Both the position numbers and the translations under genes were made by a program. From contig MKUN01000028.1 in NCBI GenBank assembly GCA_001897835.1, positions 360,858-424,857 of the forward strand: a DNA stretch of 64,000 nt, written 5' to 3'. This DNA is from Bacteroidetes bacterium 46-16. GTDB taxonomy: Bacteria; Bacteroidota; Bacteroidia; Chitinophagales; Chitinophagaceae. Within the stretch, counting starts at the first letter, position 1. Every line of letters starts with the position of its first letter. Below the pieces are notes generated by a model. That model saw only the letters and a list, made by a program, of their open reading frames with translations. It was not told where the DNA came from and made no database searches. Positions 33,313 to 43,261 of this stretch are shown here, piece by piece.

Positions 33313-35493
33313 TTGTTCCGGTTACAGCCATATAAGCGCCTTACCGAGGCCATACAGAACGAAGCCTTTGAGCCAATGTTCGCATGGGGCCTGCGCATGG
33401 CCATTGCAGCAGCAGTCCCTGTTATATGGGGTATTGCTACGCATAACCTGGAACCTGCTACATGGATAGGCCTTACGGCCGAATGTATTTGCTGGGTAGA
33501 ACTTAAGGGTACATTCGGGCAGCGCATACGGGTACTTACGGGCGGCGCTTTCCTGGCGCTCTTCTTTGCTATACTCGGTAGTATTACAGGTATGGGCCTG
33601 TGGCTAAGTACCCTGTGTATGCTGCTTGTGGCTTTTTTATCCAGCCTGTTCAAAAATCTCGGCGATCGCGGCAGCGGCCTTTCTATTTGTGTTTACCTCT
33701 TGTTCATCATTTGCAATGCCTATCCTGTTATTGATATCAAAGGCATTGAGCAACGCTCTCTGCTTGTGCTTATCGGTGCTGGCTGGACGGTTGTTGTCAG
33801 CCTGCTCATTTCACTTTTTATGCCTGCGCGGCAGCCATACCGCCGTTCGGTAGCCATTATGTGGAAGGCGGTATCCAACCTTGTGGCCGAGATCGCACAG
33901 GGCTGGGATGGTAAAAGCCCGCGAAGCAGCATACGCGATATTTATATTAAAGAGCGCGCGCTGCGTACTGCAATTGATGCTTCTTTGACCTTTCATGCCG
34001 ATAATGCGCAGCAAGCAGGCCAGGACAAGCACGAATACCAGTTAGCACAGCTCAGGAAAGCTACCGCACTTATTGGTACACATATAATAGCTATAGGCAG
34101 CGAATTGGAAAATGTAAACGCGCGGGATACGGATATAGCCTTACAACTGAAACTGTCAGCACTCTTCAGTGCATTGCAGCAGGCATCAGGTCGCATGGCG
34201 GTATATGTGCTTACACTCAGGCCTGAAGAACGCTTGTTGTTATTGTCGCGCATCAGCAGGCTTACTAATCTTGTCCGCTTGCTTAAAGAATATGAGCCGG
34301 GGCAGGACACACGTTTAAGCGCCATACTAGCGCGCATCATCCTCTTGTCCGAAAGGGTAATAAAGCTTTTTGAGAGCTGCATGTCGAGCCTTGGCGAAAT
34401 GGGTGCTGATCTGCCGGTATTTCGTTCTTATTCACTGTTTAAAACATTATATACCCTGCATCCCAGGTACTGGATACAAAATATCAGGCTGCTTTTCAAT
34501 TTTAACACCTTCACCACGCGCTATGCACTAAGGGCAGCCGTAGCTGCTACGGTGGCCATGTTTATTTACAAATACTTCGATATAGATCACGGCTACTGGT
34601 TGCCATTTAGCGTCATGATCATTTTGCAGCCCTATTTCGGTGCCACTTTCAAAAAGGCTATGGAGCGTATTGCCGGTACCCTTGCCGGTGGTTTGCTGGG
34701 GGGTATGTTGCTCAGGGTGCATGCCGGTATGTATATCAAAGAGATATTGCTTTGCTTCAGCTTCATTTTCATGATCTATTACCTGCGCCGTAATTATGCC
34801 ATAGCCGCCTTCATTATTACGCTCAACCTGGTACTGCTTTTCAACCTCGAAGCCCCGGTCACTCCCGGGCTCATTATTACCCGGGCGCTGTCAACCGTTG
34901 GCGGCGCGGCGCTTGCCATTGTTGCCGGTTTTGCCTTGCTGCCGCATTGGGACAGGAAATGGCTGCCCCGGCATCTTGCTGATGCCATACGTACCAACTA
35001 TGAATATTTCATCTTTACTTTTTTTTCACCCGATCCCACGCTGAATTGGACACGTTTTAAACGTAATGCCGAAACGAAGAACAGCAATGCATTCGATTCA
35101 TTCAATCGTTACATGCAGGAACCCGGAAGCCGCAGGAAACCCTATAGCACTTATTACCAGCTGATAACCCACAATGTACGTCTCACCCGCGAACTGAATA
35201 ATGTGCATATAGAGGAAGAAAGTGTGGCTGGCATGGCTGGTAGCGGAGCTAGCTCCGAACAACAGGAGAAAATAAACAAATGCCTGGATTATTTTAATCA
35301 GAATATACAGTTGCTGGCCAATTTTGAATCGGACATTAAGATCAAGGTCATACTTGAGGATGAGCAGTATCGCAGTCCTTTCCGCCTTACGGAAGCCCAA
35401 TCATTGTACATAGACAAAATGATCATTGAGCTCCGGGAGATGTATTACGACCTTGAAAAACTGGCAGACACGTCTGCTAAGTTAACGCACTAG
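33313..35493 (+). CDS. FUSC-family membrane protein (YccS/YhfK-like)
   Basis: This 726-residue protein has two sets of membrane helices (about residues 25-175 and 395-550), each followed by a helical cytoplasmic domain, the duplicated layout of FUSC (fusaric acid resistance/aromatic efflux) proteins. The second set contains GYWLPFSVMIILQPYFGATFKKAMERIAGT, a strong family marker. The only start upstream of the first helix is TTG 33313, which directly follows an in-frame stop; the first ATG (33376) would begin at the edge of the first helix, so TTG is preferred. The 3' end overlaps the convergent T9SS gene by 12 bases. Confidence 0.88.
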   Translation: MFRLQPYKRLTEAIQNEAFEPMFAWGLRMAIAAAVPVIWGIATHNLEPATWIGLTAECICWVELKGTFGQRIRVLTGGAFLALFFAILGSITGMGLWLSTLCMLLVAFLSSLFKNLGDRGSGLSICVYLLFIICNAYPVIDIKGIEQRSLLVLIGAGWTVVVSLLISLFMPARQPYRRSVAIMWKAVSNLVAEIAQGWDGKSPRSSIRDIYIKERALRTAIDASLTFHADNAQQAGQDKHEYQLAQLRKATALIGTHIIAIGSELENVNARDTDIALQLKLSALFSALQQASGRMAVYVLTLRPEERLLLLSRISRLTNLVRLLKEYEPGQDTRLSAILARIILLSERVIKLFESCMSSLGEMGADLPVFRSYSLFKTLYTLHPRYWIQNIRLLFNFNTFTTRYALRAAVAATVAMFIYKYFDIDHGYWLPFSVMIILQPYFGATFKKAMERIAGTLAGGLLGGMLLRVHAGMYIKEILLCFSFIFMIYYLRRNYAIAAFIITLNLVLLFNLEAPVTPGLIITRALSTVGGAALAIVAGFALLPHWDRKWLPRHLADAIRTNYEYFIFTFFSPDPTLNWTRFKRNAETKNSNAFDSFNRYMQEPGSRRKPYSTYYQLITHNVRLTRELNNVHIEEESVAGMAGSGASSEQQEKINKCLDYFNQNIQLLANFESDIKIKVILEDEQYRSPFRLTEAQSLYIDKMIIELREMYYDLEKLADTSAKLTH

Positions 35494-38337
35494 TGTTACC
35501 GTTCCTTTGTAGTAGTAGGTCTTATTTTCTGCGTCTTTAAACTCCAGGTAATAACCGAATACATCTCCGTCCAGTGCAATGTTTTTATATGTTCCGTCCC
35601 ATTTATCGTTTATATGCTCGCTGTAGAAAACCTGGTTACCCCAGCGGTTGTATATTATCATCTTTGAGCTCAATATATCGCAGCTTATGGTCGCACCAAA
35701 CTTGTCGTTTTTGTCATCATTATTCGGGCTGAAGGCTGTTGGTAATATCACGTTACAGGGGCAGCCGTCAAATTTTACAGTTACGCTTGCGGTAGCATTA
35801 CATGTGCCTTGTGTTACCTTTACCTGGTAGCTGCCTTCCTTCACTGCTTTAAAAGTCCTGTTGGTGCTTCCATCCTGCCATATATAGCTTGCGCTGTCTA
35901 CTCCGGCATCAAGTAATATCTCGGTTTGCCCGCAGGGTATATTCCCTTTACCCAGGTTCACATTTATCACCTTTTGGTGTACCCGTATCGTATCACTTAC
36001 ACTGCATGACCCCAGGCTCATGGTCACGAAGTAATCTCCTCCTGTTGTTACGGTGTACGTTGCCGCAGTGCTGTTATCCTGCCATAGATACGTAGCACCC
36101 GCATGGCTCGATGTTGCGTCCAGGCGTATGACTTCGCCCTTGCACAGCGCTGTGTCGTTGCCAAGGCTTACACTCAGGTCATTCACAAATTGTACGTGGA
36201 AGGTGTCTATCCGCTCGGCACATGCCTCATGCATCTGCACATATTTGGTGCCATCGCTGGTAAAGGTGTCCTGCTGTCCGTTTGTTCCGTCGCTCCATAG
36301 GTAGCTGAGGTATCCGCTGGCTGCCTGCACTGTGGCCGTATTGCTGAAGCAGATGATAGTGTCGGTGCTGTTCATACTGGTATCGGTTCCCAGCGCTTGT
36401 ACTGCAAAGGTGTCTATGAGCAGGTAGCAAAGTTTTTGGGCATACACCCATTTTGTTGCCGGCCCGTTGAATGTGTTAGCCTGTGTGGTAGTGCCATCGC
36501 TCCACAGGTAATACGTGTATCCCGCTGGGGCAGAGACATTTATTGCGCCCATTTCAAAACAGATCATTGTATCGATACCATTTACGGATACCGAATCCGG
36601 CGGTATAGTTGTAGCTGTAAAGTGTATGGTGTCTATTAATAGATGGCAGCCATTTTGTGCTGTCACCCATTTGGTTGCCGTACTGAAGAAAGTATCGGTC
36701 TGAACTGTTATGCCATCACTCCATAAATAAGAAGTATAGCCACCGGGAGCCGTTATTGGTATTGGGCTGTAGGCAACACAATGGCTGGTGTCGGTGCTGG
36801 TTTTTACGGTGTCCATATAAACATGGACCTTAAAAGTGTCAATGAGCATTTTGCAGGAGGCGGTATCATTGATGCGTACCCATTTTGTTCCGGCTGAGCC
36901 TATCGTGTCCTGTTGTGTATTATGCCCGTCGCTCCAGAGATAGTTGCTATAGCCGGCTGCAGCTGTAAGGATGGGTATATTATTTACAAAGCATACAGAA
37001 GTGTCTGTGACGTTGATCTCTGTGTCCACCTGTACTATGTTCAGGTGAAACGTATCTGTACGGACACCGCAGGTGCTTGATGATATTACCCATCTTGTAC
37101 CGCTGGTTGAAAATACATGGCTCTGTGTAGTGGCGCCATCATTCCATAGATAGCTTATATACCCGGCCGGTGCTGATAAGGTGATTGAGTTGATAAATAC
37201 ACATAAGCTGGTATCATGGCTGTAGTTCCCGATCTGGTTAGTGTCAGGCGGAATAAACACATTTCCCAGCTCATATGGTGCCCATGCATTATTGATCTGG
37301 CTGCTCACATAATTACAGGCTACCCCCGCAAGGTTGGGATTATTGATCACTGATATACCGCTGCTTGCCGCAATATATATTTTGTCATCCCGGCCTATCA
37401 GCATCCCCTGCAGCAGGTCGTTCGATATTAATGTTCGCGAATTTTTTACTGCCTGCACATTGGGCAGCAGGGTCATGTCGAATTGATATAGCTGCGAGGT
37501 AGGGAAATACTGCGCTACGTACAGCTTGCCGCCATCCGGAGAATAGCTGAGGCCATAACAGTGCAGCGTGTCGAGATCGATCGCATTGCTGAAAACACCG
37601 GTTGCACTATTAAAAGAGTGTATTTCCAGTACCTCTGGCATATGATCGTTTCCTACAGCGATATAATCATTGTTGGGCGACATTTTGATTTCACCGGTTA
37701 CATAGCCCCAGTGAGTATACGAAAAGCCTGAGTAAGAAACGACTGGCGTTGTATTGACACCACTATAATCTACCTTGAAGGCGTGAAACATAGGTGGTGT
37801 ATCATTCGGGTGTACGATAACCCAGTTGTAGCAGCCATCACCCTTTGCTACGGTCATTTTTTCGGTCAGGTTAGAGTCTATCTGGATGTTTTTTTGTCCC
37901 GTTATCACATCGCCCAATCCACCATTTAGGGTCATGTCGATCACTGAATAAAACAAGCGTCCGAAGCCAGTGGTCTGTTCGAGAGTGAATAAGAAATATC
38001 GGTCAGGGTTACTGAACGATTGCACTGCCACTACACCCTGCATGGTTGAATTTGCACCCGCTACTGCAAGGCCAGATCCGTTCGGCATGATATTATGGTT
38101 TCGGTCCCATACGGTTTCTGCGTTCGAATAAAAAAGTAGATTACCCGCTGCGTCAGACACAGTTGCACAGGCTTCTCCTGTAAATATATTGTTTGGGAAA
38201 GGAGTGGGAACAGGTGTGTTAAAATCCAGGCCACTGCCGTAGCCAAAACACCATATATTATTTTCTCCCTGGGCATGGAGCTTGAGGCTGGTGATCGGTA
38301 AGAGCAATAATAGGCAAAGTATAAGTCGAGGTATCAT
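35482..38337 (-). CDS. T9SS type B secreted protein with seven Ig-like repeats
   Basis: This protein of about 951 residues starts at MIPRLILCLLLLLP, which gives a clean signal peptide ending LHAQ; an upstream ATG is discounted. An N-terminal propeller-like region (about 25-365: GNLLFYSNAETVWDRNHNIM, LYVAQYFPTSQLYQFD) is followed by seven tandem repeats of about 70 residues (about 372-857) with the core GY.SYLWSDG.TTQ.DTF and TKWV, each with a cysteine pair. The C-terminal domain (ILPTAFSPNNDDKNDKF, IYNRWGNQVF) is the type B sorting signal. It is probably a cell-surface adhesin or carbohydrate-binding protein. Confidence 0.92.
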   Translation of the reverse strand: MIPRLILCLLLLLPITSLKLHAQGENNIWCFGYGSGLDFNTPVPTPFPNNIFTGEACATVSDAAGNLLFYSNAETVWDRNHNIMPNGSGLAVAGANSTMQGVVAVQSFSNPDRYFLFTLEQTTGFGRLFYSVIDMTLNGGLGDVITGQKNIQIDSNLTEKMTVAKGDGCYNWVIVHPNDTPPMFHAFKVDYSGVNTTPVVSYSGFSYTHWGYVTGEIKMSPNNDYIAVGNDHMPEVLEIHSFNSATGVFSNAIDLDTLHCYGLSYSPDGGKLYVAQYFPTSQLYQFDMTLLPNVQAVKNSRTLISNDLLQGMLIGRDDKIYIAASSGISVINNPNLAGVACNYVSSQINNAWAPYELGNVFIPPDTNQIGNYSHDTSLCVFINSITLSAPAGYISYLWNDGATTQSHVFSTSGTRWVISSSTCGVRTDTFHLNIVQVDTEINVTDTSVCFVNNIPILTAAAGYSNYLWSDGHNTQQDTIGSAGTKWVRINDTASCKMLIDTFKVHVYMDTVKTSTDTSHCVAYSPIPITAPGGYTSYLWSDGITVQTDTFFSTATKWVTAQNGCHLLIDTIHFTATTIPPDSVSVNGIDTMICFEMGAINVSAPAGYTYYLWSDGTTTQANTFNGPATKWVYAQKLCYLLIDTFAVQALGTDTSMNSTDTIICFSNTATVQAASGYLSYLWSDGTNGQQDTFTSDGTKYVQMHEACAERIDTFHVQFVNDLSVSLGNDTALCKGEVIRLDATSSHAGATYLWQDNSTAATYTVTTGGDYFVTMSLGSCSVSDTIRVHQKVINVNLGKGNIPCGQTEILLDAGVDSASYIWQDGSTNRTFKAVKEGSYQVKVTQGTCNATASVTVKFDGCPCNVILPTAFSPNNDDKNDKFGATISCDILSSKMIIYNRWGNQVFYSEHINDKWDGTYKNIALDGDVFGYYLEFKDAENKTYYYKGTVTLVR
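35770..37225 (-). repeat. Seven tandem ~70-residue Ig-like repeats in the T9SS protein
   Basis: Each unit carries the pattern C...-A.GY..YLWSDG..TQ.DTF....TKWV...C...IDTF. The first five are close to one another; the last two (YLWQDNSTAATY and YIWQDGSTNRTF) are more diverged. The period is about 207 bases. Confidence 0.8.
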
Positions 38338-38420
38338 GTTTATAAAAATAGAATAAATATCAATAAAAATCAATAGAATGTATGGAGCTTTCGGTTGCCT
38401 TAATATTGTAGCTTCGCTTT

Positions 38421-39008
38421 ATGAATTATCTTGGCCATGCCTTCCTTTCTTTTGGTGATGCGGATATACTTACCGGCAATATGATCGGCGATCATGTGAA
38501 AGGTCGCCTGGCATTGGAGCGCTACCCCGAAAACATCCGTAAAGGCATCCTTCTGCACCGTAAGATCGATGAGTTTGCAGACAATCATCCCGCGACTAAG
38601 AGGGCCAAACTGTGGTTCCGTGAAGCGTATGGGCTGTATGCAGGTGCTATTATGGACAGCCTTTATGATCATTTCCTTGCCAACGACCCGAAAATATTTG
38701 CCTCTGAAAAACACTTATACAATTTTACTATCGATAGCTATGAAAAACTGGAACAAAATGCTTCGTGGTTCCCTCCTGCATTTGCAGCATATTTTCCATA
38801 TATGAAAGAACACAATTGGCTATATAATTACCGCACTATGCAGGGTATGAATCGCTCCCTGAACGGCCTGGCCCGTCGTGCAAAGCACATGCCCGCGGTA
38901 GATAAAGCCTACGAAACATTTGCAGGCCACTACTACCAGTTGGCACAGTGTTATTATGAATTTATAGACGATGTACTTACCTTTGCTAAAGTTGCGTTAA
39001 ACGGGTAA
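38421..39008 (+). CDS. ACP phosphodiesterase (AcpH/DUF479 family)
   Basis: This 195-residue all-helical protein matches AcpH at full length. It starts MNYLGHAFLSFGDADILTGNMIGDHVKG and contains GILLHRKIDEFADNHP and the conserved metal-binding-type MDSLYDHFLA. The family removes the 4'-phosphopantetheine arm from acyl carrier protein. It is on the plus strand, 83 bases from the divergent T9SS gene, and is followed after 52 bases by a serine hydrolase. Confidence 0.9.
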   Translation: MNYLGHAFLSFGDADILTGNMIGDHVKGRLALERYPENIRKGILLHRKIDEFADNHPATKRAKLWFREAYGLYAGAIMDSLYDHFLANDPKIFASEKHLYNFTIDSYEKLEQNASWFPPAFAAYFPYMKEHNWLYNYRTMQGMNRSLNGLARRAKHMPAVDKAYETFAGHYYQLAQCYYEFIDDVLTFAKVALNG

Positions 39009-39060
39009 CATGTATCTTAGCCGGGCTTATTTTTGCACCATTTGATTGTAGAGTTTTATT

Positions 39061-40263
39061 ATGCGTAGATTATTGCCAACACACACATTAACAACCATTT
39101 TAGCTGTCATTATTCTTATAGCCTGTCACTCCAAAACAGATCCTGTTTCTGCCCGCACACCCTACCGGTTTCATGATGCACCAGCAGGGCCGGGCAATAA
39201 CCCCCTCAGTTACGATACACTTGGTGCAGAGCGCCAGCGGGTAATACATGAGCTCGATGATTATTTCGAGTCGCAAACGCGCATTGGTTTCAACGGCAGT
39301 GTATTGGTGGGCTATAAAGGCAACGTCATTTATGAACGTTACTTTGGCTATGCCAATAAAGAGGGCGGCAGAAAATTGAATGTCAACAGTAGTTCTCAAC
39401 TGGCTTCTATATCCAAAACCTTCACCGGCGCGGCTATCCTATACCTGTACCAGCGCAAGTACCTGGATATTAATGAGCCGGTACAGCACTATCTCAAAGA
39501 TTTTCCCTATCCCAATATCACCATCAAATGCCTGCTCGACCACCGTTCCGGCCTGGCGGATTATACCAAATGGGTAGGCCGATACAAAAAAGATACACGC
39601 ACGCCCATCTCCAACGACGAGATGATGCAGATGATGATAAAATATAAACCTGCTCTTGAGTTCCGCCCCAATACACGCTTCAAATATTGCAATACCAATT
39701 ACGCAGTGCTTGCCTACCTGCTGCAGGAGGTTACCGAGATGAACTACAACGATTTCATGCGCAAATATGTATTTGAGCCGCTGGGTATGAAACATACTTT
39801 TGTTTATAACCCCAAGGCTGGTCTGCCGGTCAATGCTGCTATCAGCTACAATCACAGGTGGCAGCGTGAGCCGGATATGTTTGCCGATGGCGTTTGGGGC
39901 GATAAGGGTATATACAGCACTGTTGAGGATATGTACCGCTGGGACCAGTCTTTTTACCATAATACCCTCCTCAGCAATGAGACTATCGAGCTGGCTTACG
40001 GGCCCTGCTCTTTCGAGAAGCCTGGGATCAAAAATTACGGTCTTGGCTGGCGCATGCTTTGCTATCCCAATGGCAATAAGATCATATATCACAATGGCTG
40101 GTGGCATGGCAACAACACCTCCTTTTATCGTTTCATAAAAGAGAATTTCACCATTATTATATTAGGCAACAAATATTGTAATGCCATTTATCACCAGGCG
40201 CCGCATGTATTTAGCATTGTAAAAGGCACCCCCGAGATAAGCGGTTTCGATACGGAAGATTAA
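39061..40263 (+). CDS. Serine hydrolase, class C beta-lactamase/penicillin-binding-protein family (lipoprotein)
   Basis: This 400-residue protein has a lipoprotein signal (lipobox LIAC at about residue 22) and the three active-site elements of the family: SISK (Ser116, Lys119), YCN (Tyr209, Asn211) and HNG (in YHNGWWHG, near residue 341). It probably acts in the periplasm as a D-Ala-D-Ala carboxypeptidase, esterase or peptidase; resistance to beta-lactams cannot be inferred. TATTTTTG (39028-39035), a possible -7 box, precedes the gene by 25 bases. Confidence 0.9.
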   Translation: MRRLLPTHTLTTILAVIILIACHSKTDPVSARTPYRFHDAPAGPGNNPLSYDTLGAERQRVIHELDDYFESQTRIGFNGSVLVGYKGNVIYERYFGYANKEGGRKLNVNSSSQLASISKTFTGAAILYLYQRKYLDINEPVQHYLKDFPYPNITIKCLLDHRSGLADYTKWVGRYKKDTRTPISNDEMMQMMIKYKPALEFRPNTRFKYCNTNYAVLAYLLQEVTEMNYNDFMRKYVFEPLGMKHTFVYNPKAGLPVNAAISYNHRWQREPDMFADGVWGDKGIYSTVEDMYRWDQSFYHNTLLSNETIELAYGPCSFEKPGIKNYGLGWRMLCYPNGNKIIYHNGWWHGNNTSFYRFIKENFTIIILGNKYCNAIYHQAPHVFSIVKGTPEISGFDTED

Positions 40264-40284
40264 GAACTACCTCCACTTGAAATA

Positions 40285-40320
40285 AATAAAGTCCCTCAGC
40301 AGGAGGGACTTTATTGTTTT
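40285..40320. terminator. Bidirectional terminator between the serine hydrolase gene and guaB
   Basis: The stem AATAAAGTCCCTC / GAGGGACTTTATT with a short loop is followed by a T-rich tail on the plus strand. It lies between the convergent stops at 40263 and 40348 and has A/T-rich flanks on both sides. Confidence 0.8.
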
Positions 40321-40347
40321 ATAACAATTATATCATTAGCGCTTAGT

Positions 40348-41820
40348 TCATCGCCTGCTATAGTTAGGCGCTTCTTTGGTGATCACCACATCGTGTGGGT
40401 GGCTCTCGGCCATACTGGCCGATGTAATACGCATGAACTGGGCATCGCTGTGCAGCGTTTTCATGTCTTTGGCACCACAGAGGCCCATACCTGCACGCAG
40501 CCCGCCTACGAACTGCTGCACTACTTCGTTTACCATGCCTTTATAAGGTACACGGCCCACAATGCCTTCAGGTACCAGTTTCTTGCTGTCCGTTTCATCA
40601 TCCTGGAAATAGCGGTCCTTCGATCCCTCCTGCATGGCCTCCAGCGATCCCATACCCCTGTATGATTTGAATTTACGGCCTTCGAAAATGATGGTTTCAC
40701 CCGGGCTTTCCTCGGTACCAGCAAATATCGATCCTGCCATAATGCAGGCTGCGCCTGCCGCAAGGGCTTTTACCATATCGCCGGTGTAGCGTATACCGCC
40801 ATCGGCTATTACAGGTATGCCGCGTTTGCTCACAGCCTGGGCCGCCTCCATTACAGCGGTAAGCTGGGGCGCTCCTGCGCCTGTTACGATACGTGTGGTG
40901 CATATTGACCCCGGCCCTACGCCTACCTTTACCGCATCGGCTCCGGCATCAGCCAGTGCTTTAGCACCGGCGGCAGTAGATATATTGCCGGCTATTACAG
41001 GCATATGTTTAAAGTTTTTCTTCACTAGCCTGAGGCCATCAATTACCCCCTTTGAATGCCCGTGTGAGCTGTCGAGGGTAATGATATCGACACCTGCATT
41101 CACCAGTGCCTCCACGCGTTGCAGCATATCATTGGTAACACCTATTGCTGCTCCTACCAGCAGGCGGCCATTGTTGTCTTTGCAGGCATTGGGATGGCTC
41201 TTCAGGTGCATGATATCGCGGAAGGTGATGAGGCCTATCAGTTTTCCCTTTTTATCTACTATAGGTAGTTTTTCTATTTTATACTGCTCCAGTATGCGCT
41301 CTGCTTTGGCCATGCTGGTGCCTGCCGGCGCAGTTACCAGGTTATCCTTGGTCATTATCTCGCTTACCTTCTTTTTGGTATTTTTTTCAAAGCGCATATC
41401 CCTGTTGGTCAGGATGCCTACCAGCTTATTGCTGTTATCTATAATGGGTATGCCACCTATCTTGTTCTCCCGCATCAGCTTTACCGCATCACCTACACTG
41501 GCATCAGGGCTTAGTGTAAGAGGGTCGGTGATCAGCCCGCTTTCCGAGCGTTTTACCTTGCGCACCTGGTCGGCCTGGCGTTCAATGCTCATGTTCTTGT
41601 GCAGCATGCCTATGCCCCCCTCCCGGGCCAGCGCTATAGCCAGCGGGGCCTCGGTTACAGTATCCATCGCGGCCGATACCATGGGTAGGTTCAGCTTAAT
41701 GTCTTTGGTCAGTTGGGTGGAAATGTTTACGTCCTTTGGGTGAACGTCTGAATAAGCCGGCACAAGGAGTACATCATCAAATGTGAGGCCTTCGCCGTAG
41801 AATTTAGATTTTGCAGCCAT
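40348..41820 (-). CDS. guaB: Inosine-5'-monophosphate dehydrogenase
   Basis: This 490-residue enzyme has the complete IMPDH layout. The N-terminal [13 protein letters not shown] is followed by two CBS domains (about 95-205, [21 protein letters not shown] and [19 protein letters not shown]), the catalytic loop [15 protein letters not shown], and the flap with [10 protein letters not shown]. It oxidises IMP to XMP with NAD in GTP synthesis. The ATG at 41820 is preferred to a TTG two codons earlier. A -7 box lies 3 bases upstream, so the mRNA may be leaderless. Confidence 0.98.
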   Translation of the reverse strand: MAAKSKFYGEGLTFDDVLLVPAYSDVHPKDVNISTQLTKDIKLNLPMVSAAMDTVTEAPLAIALAREGGIGMLHKNMSIERQADQVRKVKRSESGLITDPLTLSPDASVGDAVKLMRENKIGGIPIIDNSNKLVGILTNRDMRFEKNTKKKVSEIMTKDNLVTAPAGTSMAKAERILEQYKIEKLPIVDKKGKLIGLITFRDIMHLKSHPNACKDNNGRLLVGAAIGVTNDMLQRVEALVNAGVDIITLDSSHGHSKGVIDGLRLVKKNFKHMPVIAGNISTAAGAKALADAGADAVKVGVGPGSICTTRIVTGAGAPQLTAVMEAAQAVSKRGIPVIADGGIRYTGDMVKALAAGAACIMAGSIFAGTEESPGETIIFEGRKFKSYRGMGSLEAMQEGSKDRYFQDDETDSKKLVPEGIVGRVPYKGMVNEVVQQFVGGLRAGMGLCGAKDMKTLHSDAQFMRITSASMAESHPHDVVITKEAPNYSRR

Positions 41821-41823
41821 GTG

Positions 41824-41854
41824 CAAAGATATAACAGCATTTTGAATTTCCGAA
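41824..41854 (-). promoter_or_regulatory. Promoter abutting the guaB start codon
   Basis: On the minus strand TTCG (one mismatch to TTTG) is followed by 19 bases, then TATCTTTG, CAC and the ATG. The spacing is ideal, and transcription should begin at or within a base or two of the ATG. Confidence 0.6.
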
Positions 41855-41942
41855 AACAGGATTTTCTTATAGGCGTATAGGCTTGATAAGGATCATTTCA
41901 GCTCTATGAAAACAATTGTACTTTAGCCAAAATTTTTACCCC

Positions 41943-43250
41943 GTGCAATTTGAGCCAAAACTTGCATACGAGCCGCTTGCCGTGCAGGATGCCTTCCAGT
42001 TCAGGGCACTAAAGGAATTACTGGCCTACCTGCAGGAGCGTTCACCGTATTACCAAAGCCTGTTTGCAGCACACAATATTGATATTGCCAATGTCAAGAG
42101 CCTGCATGACCTTACTTTTTTACCCACCACCACCAAAACCGATATGCAGGAACATAACTGGGATTTCCTTTGTGTGCCTGATAAGGATATAAAAGAATAT
42201 ACGGCTACATCGGGCACCATGGGCAAGCCGGTGACCATTGCCCTTACGGAGCACGACCTGCAGCGCCTGGCTTATAATGAGCAGCAGTCGTTTCTTTGTG
42301 CCGATGGCAAACCAGAAGATATCTACCAGCTCATGCTCACGCTCGACAGGCAGTTCATGGCAGGCATAGCCTATTACCAGGGCATCCGGCAGCTAGGTGC
42401 TGCATTGGTACGCACAGGCCCCGGCTTGCCGGTTATGCAATGGGATACTATATTACGCCTGCAGGCGAATAGCATAGTGACGGTACCCACCTTTATACTG
42501 TCGCTTATCGATTGGGCCAAAGACCATGGCATAGATCTGAAGCATAGCCCGGTACACAAGGCGGTATGTATTGGCGAAAGCCTGCGCAACAGTGATTTTG
42601 AACTCAATGCCCTTGGAGAAAAGATACACAGTCAATGGCCCATAAAGCTGTATAGTACTTATGCCTCTACCGAAATGCAAACTGCATTTACCGAATGCAG
42701 TGCAGGTATGGGTGGTCACCAGCAGCCCGACCTGATAATACTTGAGATACTTGATGAGCACAACAAGCCTGTAAAAGCCGGGGAATACGGCGAGGTCACT
42801 ATAACCACACTTGGAGTAGAGGGTATGCCCTTGCTGCGCTACCGTACAGGTGATATTTGCACCTACTACGATACGCAATGTTCCTGCGGGCGGAATTCCC
42901 GCAGGCTGAGCCCGGTATTAGGCCGCAAGCTGCAGATGATAAAATATAAAGGTACTACACTGTATCCGCCGGCCATTTTCGATATCCTCAATAATATTTC
43001 CTTTGTAAAAGAATATGCAGTAGAAGTATTCACCAATGAATTAGGGCTGGATGAGCTAAAGCTGCATTTGCACACGCTTTTGCCTGTAGACGATTGCGAG
43101 ATAAAGATAAAGCCCCTGCTGCAATCAAAACTGCGTGTGGTGCCCTTGTTGCACTTTCATTCCGGCAACGAGATGCAGCGTTTACAGTTTCCCCCGGGCA
43201 GCCGTAAGCAGGTGAAATTTATCGACAACAGGGAAGGTAAATTAGTATAA
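41943..43250 (+). CDS. Phenylacetate-CoA ligase-like AMP-forming enzyme
   Basis: This protein of about 435 residues resembles PaaK. It has an N-terminal helix ending in LLAYLQERSPYYQSLFAAHNID, FLPTTTKTDMQEH, the adenylation motif EYTATSGTMGKPVTI, TYASTEMQTAFTEC, and the later RYRTGDICTYYDTQCSCGRNSRRL with cysteines that may bind a metal. The exact acid substrate is unknown. No ATG is available; GTG 41943 is preferred to TTG 41916 because TACTTTAG, a near -7 box, overlaps the region after the TTG, and homologues begin close to the 'FRALKELLAYL' helix. Confidence 0.85.
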   Translation: MQFEPKLAYEPLAVQDAFQFRALKELLAYLQERSPYYQSLFAAHNIDIANVKSLHDLTFLPTTTKTDMQEHNWDFLCVPDKDIKEYTATSGTMGKPVTIALTEHDLQRLAYNEQQSFLCADGKPEDIYQLMLTLDRQFMAGIAYYQGIRQLGAALVRTGPGLPVMQWDTILRLQANSIVTVPTFILSLIDWAKDHGIDLKHSPVHKAVCIGESLRNSDFELNALGEKIHSQWPIKLYSTYASTEMQTAFTECSAGMGGHQQPDLIILEILDEHNKPVKAGEYGEVTITTLGVEGMPLLRYRTGDICTYYDTQCSCGRNSRRLSPVLGRKLQMIKYKGTTLYPPAIFDILNNISFVKEYAVEVFTNELGLDELKLHLHTLLPVDDCEIKIKPLLQSKLRVVPLLHFHSGNEMQRLQFPPGSRKQVKFIDNREGKLV

Positions 43251-43261
43251 TAAGCTAGGCA

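Noticed and set aside
40817..41743. A 308-codon plus-strand ORF opposite guaB
   Set aside because: It is a shadow of guaB with Ser/Pro/Thr-rich, low-information content and no family match.
41916..41942. TTG start at 41916 for the phenylacetate-CoA ligase-like gene
   Set aside because: It would add nine residues (YFSQNFYPV type) not expected in the family and overlaps a near-consensus -7 box; GTG 41943 fits better, although neither start is proven.
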